This document shows, piece by piece, positions 57,186 to 64,000 of a stretch of 64,000 nt of DNA (position 1 is its first letter; each line of letters opens with the position of its first letter). Source of the DNA: Flaccisagitta enflata (taxonomy: Eukaryota > Chaetognatha > Sagittoidea > Aphragmophora); contig OZ231128.1 in NCBI GenBank assembly GCA_965153355.1, forward strand, positions 18,910,001 to 18,974,000. Reading direction: 5' to 3'. The notes below the pieces were generated by a model that had not been told where the DNA came from, made no database searches, and was given only the letters and a program-made list of their open reading frames with translations. The position numbers were made by a program, and so were the translations under genes.

Positions 57186-58168
57186 CTGAAATGAGAGAGA
57201 GACTGGGCTGCCAGGATGCACAATCATCACCTGTGACATTTGAAAGTTCAAAGACTTCAGCTAACTTGATTCCTTGTTTTTGAGAAAAATGTGAAAAAAT
57301 AAAAAAAGATTTCAAAAATCATAGCTCCAAAATTATCGATCGCACAGAATTCTGCTTGGCGTCATCTGAAAGAGGAGAATTAGCTCTTTCTTAGCTATTA
57401 ATTTCATGCGTAGTCTCGTTCTGCCCCAAAAATGCAGCAACTTCCTCAAACGCCTCATAAAACAAAGGGAAATCCATTTTTCTCTGCAGGACTCAAAAAG
57501 ACCGAAGAGACTTCGTCTCTTCGACTTTTTTCCAAATTATTTCACTATCTATTGAATTACTTTTAAACGCAGAGAGATAGACAGATGCGGATTGCGTAGA
57601 TCGCTTGCAAGTTCGAAGGGCTTCATTTATGTCGCCAATTTTTCTATGATTTGATGAGTCTCTTTGGAGCTTTAAGTCTAAATGTAGTGAAGAAAAGGGA
57701 TCAAGAAGATACCCTGGAGTGATGGCCTTCCAGACCATTCTTGCTATCTCAATGAGCTCTACAAATGGCTCCCCCACCAAATGGAGGCCATGTTTTAGTC
57801 AAAGGGGCTCACACTAAATATTGATGGCTCTATGATCGATTTGTATCCATTTTCATATCAATAAAAGAACTTATTTCAAAAGAGTAAAGATTTTTTTGGC
57901 GAAGATAGTATAAATGAGACAGAAACGTTAAAGAAGACAGAAACACAAACGCATCGTAACGGGGCTAAAAAAAAAACACACGAATAGATACAGAGAAAAT
58001 GAAAAAAGAAATTAAATAAGATGCGAGGAAGCTGAGCTAGCTGGAGAGAGGAAATGGTGCAAAAATGAGATTAAAGCTCCATGATTAAAGCTGAGGAAAG
58101 AGATGAGTACTAAAAATATTCGTCATGCGGATGGGATGATTATTATTTTCGCCCGTCGCCTCCATTAG
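57186..58168. other. rest of TA element and spacer
   Basis: 57186-57908 is the right part of the 1.6 kb TIR element. 57911-58168 is ordinary sequence leading into the GA array. No gene recognised. Confidence 0.5.
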
Positions 58169-58471
<303 letters not shown>

Positions 58472-58613
58472 GTCAGTCGGAAAGACAAATAAAGAAAGAC
58501 AGCCAGACACAGAGACAGACGCACAAGCTGAAAATGGCAACTTTGAGCATGACAACAAACTTTGTCAGCAAATTGATTATCAGATCGGAAAAAGAAAGAG
58601 AAAGATGTATAAA

Positions 58614-58756
58614 AACAAGGCCGGATGCACGGCAATCCAGTCGCGGACGGTTGGGCAGGAGCAGTAGGGCGAAAACCGCTCGGAATTCAAAAATGTTACG
58701 GAGGGACCGATGGACCGACCGACACGACAAGCTGTTGATTGTCCGCGACTAAAAAA
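58614..58756 (+). mobile_element. HVT copy (A body), first of three in tandem
   Basis: AACAAGGCCGGATGCACGGC, CCAGTCGCGGACGGTTGGGC, GCGAAAACCGCTCGGAATTC, GTTACGGAGGGACCG, then the end hairpin with a mutated left arm (TGATTGTCCGCGACT) and A6. Confidence 0.85.
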
Positions 58757-58776
58757 GAGAAGCGCCAAATGCAATC

Positions 58777-58931
58777 AACAAGGCCGGATACACGGCCAAT
58801 ACCAGTTGCGGACGGGTGCCCGTTTTCCCACATTTCAACTCGATGACCCCGGACGGACCGACAGACGGACGGACCGACGGACGGACGGACGGACAAAGCC
58901 TCTTATAGAGTTGCGTGTCCGCAACTAAAAA
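58777..58931 (+). mobile_element. HVT copy (CGCAACT), second of three
   Basis: AACAAGGCCGGATACACGGC, CAGTTGCGGACGGGTGCCC, CACATTTCAACTCGATGACC, a pure CGGACGGACGGAC tract, GCCTCTTATAGAG, hairpin GTTGCG-tgtc-CGCAAC and A5. Both ends are intact. Confidence 0.9.
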
Positions 58932-58955
58932 CAAACAGCGAATGATCAACGAGAG

Positions 58956-59277
58956 AACAAGGCCGGATACACGGCTACCCAAGTCGAGTGCGGGTGGGCA
59001 GGGGCAGTGATAAAAAGGGTTAACCATGCATCTTGGCAGGAGCAGTAATGCAAAAACCGCATGTGAACGCCGAAAAAAAGAGGAAAAAAGTCAAGTGTGA
59101 CGGAGTGACGGACCGACTGACAGACACCCCTATGAAAATCGAAGGCTGTATAAGACTAAGATAATAAAAACAAAGGCGGATGTAATCAACGTCAACGGGA
59201 GGACCATGGACCGATTTACCAATAACTCTAAGAACCGATTCACAAACATCGAGTAGAGTCACGAGCACGTGGCCACT
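58956..59277 (+). mobile_element. HVT copy, third of three, eroded
   Basis: AACAAGGCCGGATACACGGC, CAAGTCGAGTGCGGGTGGGC, GGAGTGACGGACCGACTG tract, and a degraded end GTAGAGTCACGAGCACGTGGCC. A second GGCAGGAGCAGTAATGC box at 59036 suggests two copies merged. Confidence 0.65.
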
Positions 59278-60174
59278 TTTGCAACCTACGATGTCGGTAA
59301 AAATTCGCATAAACCTGCGAGCTTTGGTTATTTTTATACATGATAAGATAGAACTTTCTTTGTCTTGCATCTCCCAATCCCAACTCATGTTTTCTAGTCG
59401 TTTTTGCGGGGTTGCATATGACACGCTCAGCGCGATCGTGGGATATTTTTGCCAGTTATATTTTAGCACTACTTATGGGATTCTCCTTTGCAGTATTGCC
59501 TTCCTCTGCTGATTATGTGCAGCAATCACATCAATGTGCTCTGACAGTCCAGTTTTGCGGCAGGGATACGTTTTATGAGCAACATACCAAGAAAAGGAAA
59601 AAGAATAGGAAATCAATTTACTGAGAAATGAGTGATAAAAATTGTCAAGAGGTTCCGCGAAAAATTCTTAATCTGCTTCCAAATAAAAATTTTTGCATTT
59701 CCAAGAACATGGCTCTCTTCTTATGTGTATTTGGACAAGAGCTATGTTTTCAGTTTTCAGTTTTATGCAAATTAAGAATTTTTCGTGAGGCTTGTCTAGT
59801 GATAAAAAAGAATTTTCTTCAGAAAAAGTGGTATTTTTACCCACATATTGATACTGTTTACACTATAAACGTCATCCCTATGATATTTTCATGCAAATTC
59901 TCAACCAAACTACATATCCACATGTTTTGGGTTGCTCAATGAAGGTTTCTGATCGATCTATCTACTGAGTGAAAAACTGGCTGTGGCAGTGAAAATCTCA
60001 TATTAAAAAAAACCGTGTCATATAAGGTAAAGCCTAGTGGTAAAGGTGGAAGGTTGGATCTTTATGTCTAGTTCATCGTATTCAATAGCAATTAGGAAAG
60101 AACGTGAAAAAAGCCCATAACTGTCAACAATTTCAGGCTTCAGTATCTGACCAGCAAAAGTCATGAGGCATTTG
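59278..60174. other. non-repeat block
   Basis: Ordinary sequence with one open frame listed separately (59418-59624). The rest shows no repeat or gene I can support. Confidence 0.4.
59418..59624 (+). CDS. small open frame with signal-peptide-like start
   Basis: ATG at 59418 gives 68 residues: a short basic start (MTRSARSW), a hydrophobic stretch (residues 11-30, ILALLMGFSFAVLPSSA), a plausible cleavage after SSA, then a short segment with two cysteines and a basic tail ending KKRKKNRKSIY. This order is that of a small secreted peptide, but there is no promoter, conservation or expression evidence and the frame may be chance. Confidence 0.15.
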   Translation: MTRSARSWDIFASYILALLMGFSFAVLPSSADYVQQSHQCALTVQFCGRDTFYEQHTKKRKKNRKSIY

Positions 60175-60417
60175 AAGGTGCATTTCTAGTCACAGAAAAT
60201 CCCGTTTTTAACAGGCCACTTGGTCGCTTGATACGTTCATTTGCTTGCACCGCTCACTCCGCTACACTTGCTACGCTCGCTTGCTGCATTCACAAGCTCG
60301 CTCACTCTAAGAGCTCGCTTACCCCGCTCACTTCCTTGTGGCACACTGAAATTTATAGATGTGTTCATGCTGATAACGCGTTCAACGCGTATCACTAGAA
60401 AGAAGAAACACGCCCTT
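60175..60417 (+). mobile_element. GGGCGT-TIR element, copy 4
   Basis: Starts AAGGTGCATTTCTAGT, contains TTTTTAACAGGCCACTTGGT and the CGCTCACTCCGC tract, and ends with ACTAGAAAGAAGAAACACGC, CCTT. No target duplication is recognisable. Confidence 0.8.
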
Positions 60418-60549
60418 ACATGGCCTGCTGGATTCCAAATCGTACCTGTAACGTGAAATATTGGATGACGTGAAATTGGCTGATATACTCACTTCTGAAT
60501 GATACAAACCCTGCCCAGCCATGTCGCAGACGCTCACCCGCTTACTACC

Positions 60550-60605
60550 CCCACTCACCGGCATTGCTGCACCTGCCCACCCGCCAGCGACTACATATTG
60601 GTCGT
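60550..60605 (-). mobile_element. possible HVT fragment
   Basis: GCTGCACCTGCCCACCCGCCAGCGACTAC resembles the far-end box (CTGCCCACCCGCACGCGACT). No other part is present. Confidence 0.3.
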
Positions 60606-61391
60606 ATATGCGGTTTTGGTTATTTAAAACCAGAGTATGCATGGGAGAAAGAACTGTCAAATACACCATTTTTACGACTTGTTCAAGGCATGCTCTAACA
60701 GCATGTTTTTTGGCATCAGATCATACAGCATGTTTTTGGCATCAGATCATACATAATGTTTATGCAATAGGATGGAATTGTTACATAAAAACGTCTGAGG
60801 CCTACCTTGTTTTTTAAAATCTTGGAGCGGTTGTAGCGGAATCTGAGAAAAAGTATCAAAAATACCTATAATAGGGGGTCATGGTTGGAAAAGGGGTTAT
60901 TAAACCATCAATTGAACAAAGTTTGTTTGATAATCTAACTTTCCTGACTTCATCAGCACTCATTTTGAAGGGCTAATTGCTGAAATGTCCAAATCCCGTT
61001 CATTTGTTCATAGATCAAGGTCGTGATTGAAAAACGCGCCCTCTGAGAGAAAGGCGTCACATCCACTGGTTAAAAGTCACTTGTTTTGAAGCCTCTGTAG
61101 CTAGATGTCAAGTGTTCTAGTTTTTTTCTCCCCAATTTGACACTTCCCTTACAGGTTGAGGTTAAAAATCTCTCTTTGATGATAAATTTCTCCTCACAAC
61201 CCCTGCAAGCTTTGCTAAACCTCCCCAAATTCAATGTTTTTAATTGTAGCACAGATCTGGCAGATATAGAGCTGGGATTTGGACTTTTGTGCTTTATCAA
61301 GTGGTATAGCATGATAATTTCTTAGTAGGGATGTCAATCACAATCAGGAACTGGTCATATATGGACTTTTCAATCTTTTATGAAAATTATA

Positions 61392-61938
61392 CAGTATGAT
61401 TTTTTTGGAATGCAACATAAGAAACCTATATATCTCCACTCCTGAGCATTGTAGCAAGATGTGGATTGCACCATTGGATAGAGTATGAAAAACTATTTTT
61501 TCTATGTCTTTTCTGATATCATGGAACAATATGACGTATCTCTACCACAAAGCCAGTAAAAACATTGACATCTCTAACATCTCATAATTGGCTGTCTAAT
61601 TCTTCTTCTACAAAAAATGAGGAAGATCAGTTTATCATATAATTGGTGATCATGAGGCAAACTGAATCATGACACAAATATTTTCTAAAGTCTGTCAAGA
61701 AAATCACAGGGAAGCCCCTTGATTGCTAATTATTTGATCAACTGAACCTCCTCATTCTTTTTGGATGGAGAATCAGACAGCCAATTTATTGATGTTGATG
61801 TCAAAAGGATTTTAATTGAAAAACATTGTGGTAGGCATGTCATATTGCATGATAATGCAAGGCATAGAAATAGTTTTGTGCTCATCAATGGTAATCCAGT
61901 GTGATTATATAGGGTATATTGCATTAAAAATCATACTA
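61392..61938 (+). mobile_element. decayed mariner-like element in unit 1
   Basis: 547 bp between TA dinucleotides (61390-61391, 61939-61940). The short inverted ends are CAGTATGATTTTT and, inverted, TAGTATGATTTTT. It is absent from units 2 and 4, which read straight through AAATTATAG. It holds a transposase remnant. Confidence 0.85.
61746..61904 (+). pseudogene. mariner-type transposase remnant
   Basis: An open stretch of 52 codons contains GRHVILHDNARHRNSF. HDNAR in this setting is the conserved block around the second catalytic aspartate of mariner/Tc1 transposases (D,D34D type), which move elements by cut and paste at TA sites. The frame has a stop just upstream and another after NGNPV, so the first and third catalytic residues are not encoded. 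It is non-functional here. Confidence 0.75.
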
Positions 61939-63154
61939 TATAATTACTCAGGCCCTGAATGCACCTATCTGTAAATTGACCTTAGAAGCTTTAAAGATAA
62001 CTCCCAGGCTTAAAGTTTGAAAGGTTAGTAGAGGGTCATGGTTGGAAAAGAGATTATTAAACCATCAGTGGACAAAGTTTGTTCGATAATCTAACTTTCC
62101 TGACTTCATCATCTCTCATTTTGAAGGGCTAATTGCTAAAATGTCCGAATCCCGTTCATTTGTTCATAGATCAAGGTCGTGATTGGAAAACGCGCCCTCT
62201 GAGAGAAAGGCGTCACATCCACTAGTTAAAAGTCACTTGTTTTGAAGCCTCTGTGGCTAGATGTCAAGTGTTCTAGTTTTTTTCTCCCCAATTTGACACT
62301 TCCCTCACAGGTTGAGGTTAAAAATCTCTCTTTGATGATAAATTTCTCCTCACAACCTATGCAAGCTTTGCTAAACCTCCCCAAATTCAATGTTTTTAGT
62401 TGTAGCACAGATCTGGCAGATATAGAGCTGGGATTTGGACATTTGTGCTTTATCAAGTGGTATAGCATGATAATTTCTTAGTAGGGATGTCAATCAAAAT
62501 CAGGAACTGGTCATATATGGACTTTTCAATCTTTTATGAAAATTATAGTCCCTTCAAGACCCCCTGAATACCTATCCTTAAATTGACCTTAAAGCTTTAA
62601 AATGGAGCTTCCAGGCTTAAATTTGAAGGTTAGCTAGGGGGTCATGGTTGGAAAAGGGGTTATTAAACCATCAATTGGACAAAGTTTGTTTGATAATCTA
62701 ACTTTCCTGACTTCATCAGCACTCATTTTGAAGGGCTAATTGCTGAAATGTCCAAATCCCGTTCATTTGTTCATAGATCAAGGTCGTGATTGAAAAACGC
62801 GCCCTCTGAGAGAAAGGCGTCACATCCACTGGTTAAAAGTCACTTGTTTTGAAGCCTCTGTAGCTAGATGTCAAGTGTTCTAGTTTTTTTCTCCCCAATT
62901 TGACACTTCCCTTACAGGTTGAGGTTAAAAATCTCTCTTTGATGATAAATTTCTCCTCACAACCCCTGCAAGCTTTGCTAAACCTCCCCAAATTCAATGT
63001 TTTTAATTGTAGCACAGATCTGGCAGATATAGAGCTGGGATTTGGACTTTTGTGCTTTATCAAGTGGTATAGCATGATAATTTCTTAGTAGGGATGTCAA
63101 TCACAATCAGGAACTGGTCATATATGGACTTTTCAATCTTTTATGAAAATTATA

Positions 63155-63216
63155 CAGTATGATTTTTTTGGAATGCAACATAAGAAACCTATATATCTCC
63201 ACTCCTGAGCATTGTA
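63155..63216 (+). mobile_element. 62 bp remnant of the same mariner insertion in unit 3
   Basis: Starts at the same TA and with the same CAGTATGATTTTTTTGGAAT, then breaks at CATTGTA and continues with TTAAAGCTTTAAAATGG of the host unit. A deletion removed the rest of the element and part of the unit. Confidence 0.9.
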
Positions 63217-64000
63217 TTAAAGCTTTAAAATGGAGCTTCCAGGCTTAAATTTGAAGGTTAGCTAGGGGGTCATGGTTGGAAAAGGGGTTATTAAACCATC
63301 AATTGGACAAAGTTTGTTTGATAATCTAACCTTCCAGACTTCATCCTCGCTCATTTTGAAGGGCTAGTTGCTGAAATGTCCAAATCCCGTTCATTTGTTC
63401 ATAGATCAAGGTAGTGATTGAAAAACGCGCCCTCTGAGAGAAAGGCGTCACATCCACTGGTTAAAGGTCACTTGTTTTGAAGCCTCTGTAGCTAGATGTC
63501 AAGTGTTCTAGTTTTTTTCTCCCCAATTTGACACTTCCCTTACAGGTTGAGGTTAAAAATCTCTCTTTGATGATAAATTTCTCCTCAAAACCCCTGCAAG
63601 CATTGCCTTAACCTCCCCAAATTCAATGTTTTGTAGTTGTAGCATAGATCTGGCAGATATAGAGCTGGGATTTGGACATTTGTGCTTTATCAAGTGGTAT
63701 AGCATGATAATTTCTTAGTAGGGATGTCAATCACAATCAGGAACTGGTCATATATGGACTTTTCAATCTTCTATGAAAATTATAGTCCCTTCAAGACCCC
63801 CTGGATACCTATCCTTAAATTGACCTTAAAGCTTTAAAATGGAGCTTCCAGGCTTAAATTTGAAGGTTAGCTAGGGGGTCATGTTTGGAAAAGGGGTTAT
63901 TAAACCATCAAGTGGACAAAGATTGTTTGTTAATCTAACTTTCCTGACTTCATCAGCACTCACTGAAAAGGGCTAATTGCTGAAATGTCCAAATCCCGTT

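Larger units (their letters stand above)
56332..57908. mobile_element. 1577 bp TA-flanked element with long TIRs
   Basis: TA at 56330-56331 and 57909-57910. Ends CTATCTTCGCCAAAAAATCT are inverted at the right, with further inverted homology inside (GAAGCCCTTCGAAYTTGCAAG at about 56420 and, inverted, 57595-57632). It has no intact transposase frame. Two HVT copies lie inside. Outer bases resemble the short elements at 18942 and 35684. Confidence 0.85.
60870..64000 (+). repeat. tandem array of about 605 bp units
   Basis: GGGGTCATGGTTGGAAAAG or close variants start units at about 60888, 62033, 62638, 63266 and 63876; the array leaves the window on the right. Units 1 and 3 carry the same mariner-like insertion at the same place (full in 1, deleted in 3), units 2 and 4 do not, so the array also duplicated as dimers. 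Frames of about 80 codons are shared by three units but are disrupted in the fourth; I do not call them genes. Confidence 0.96.

Noticed and set aside
61070-63088. 80-codon frames conserved in three tandem units
   Set aside because: Similarity follows from recent duplication; the fourth unit disrupts them by small insertions and no family is recognisable.

Overview
This 64 kb window looks like intergenic, repeat-dominated nuclear DNA of a eukaryote. There is no run of long open frames, no operon-like spacing and no rRNA. Nearly all long open frames are translations of microsatellites or satellites. The abundant (AG)n, (AC)n, (AAG)n and (AAC)n tracts and the many TA-flanked Tc1/mariner-type elements fit an animal or another large-genome eukaryote. 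I cannot name the taxon from sequence alone, and I recognise no intact host gene.

Layout. 1-10735 is one satellite built on the 10-mer AGCAGGAACC. It is in one orientation up to about 3955 and in the opposite orientation after it, and it is interrupted by a 776 bp TIR element (1721-2496). 12765-14625 is a pyrimidine-rich 75 bp satellite; 15041-15631 is a 77 bp satellite with a 231 bp higher-order period; 22903-23390 is an 8 bp minisatellite. From about 11 kb to 60 kb there is a mosaic of microsatellites, minisatellites, small TIR elements and two abundant families to which I give working labels. HVT (hairpin, VNTR, tail; about 30 whole or partial copies) has a GC-rich hairpin and a short A tract at one end, a tetranucleotide GTCG/GTCC tract inside, and a second hairpin at the other end. 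FBL (foldback-like; 7 copies) has inverted GGGCAGCGGCCCC arms, about 20 bp tandem repeats inside the arms in several copies, and an A-rich end. 60870-64000 is a tandem array of about 605 bp units carrying a decayed mariner insertion.

How the parts relate. The elements are nested, which gives relative ages. TA-flanked elements lie inside HVT copies (49136-49699, 55522-56210). An FBL copy splits an HVT copy (40300-41447). Another FBL copy lies in a TA element (42133-42460). A small TA element lies in an FBL copy (35684-35891), and HVT copies lie inside a 1.6 kb TA element (56332-57908).

The strongest candidate for something undescribed is the HVT family. Its end hairpin keeps base pairing while its sequence changes between subfamilies, and a third segment at the far end changes with it. 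Several copies also carry a private, unrelated minisatellite in the same internal position. A perfect 103 bp inverted repeat (36998-37214) and a short TIR element with a 14 bp target duplication (48607-48867) are also notable.
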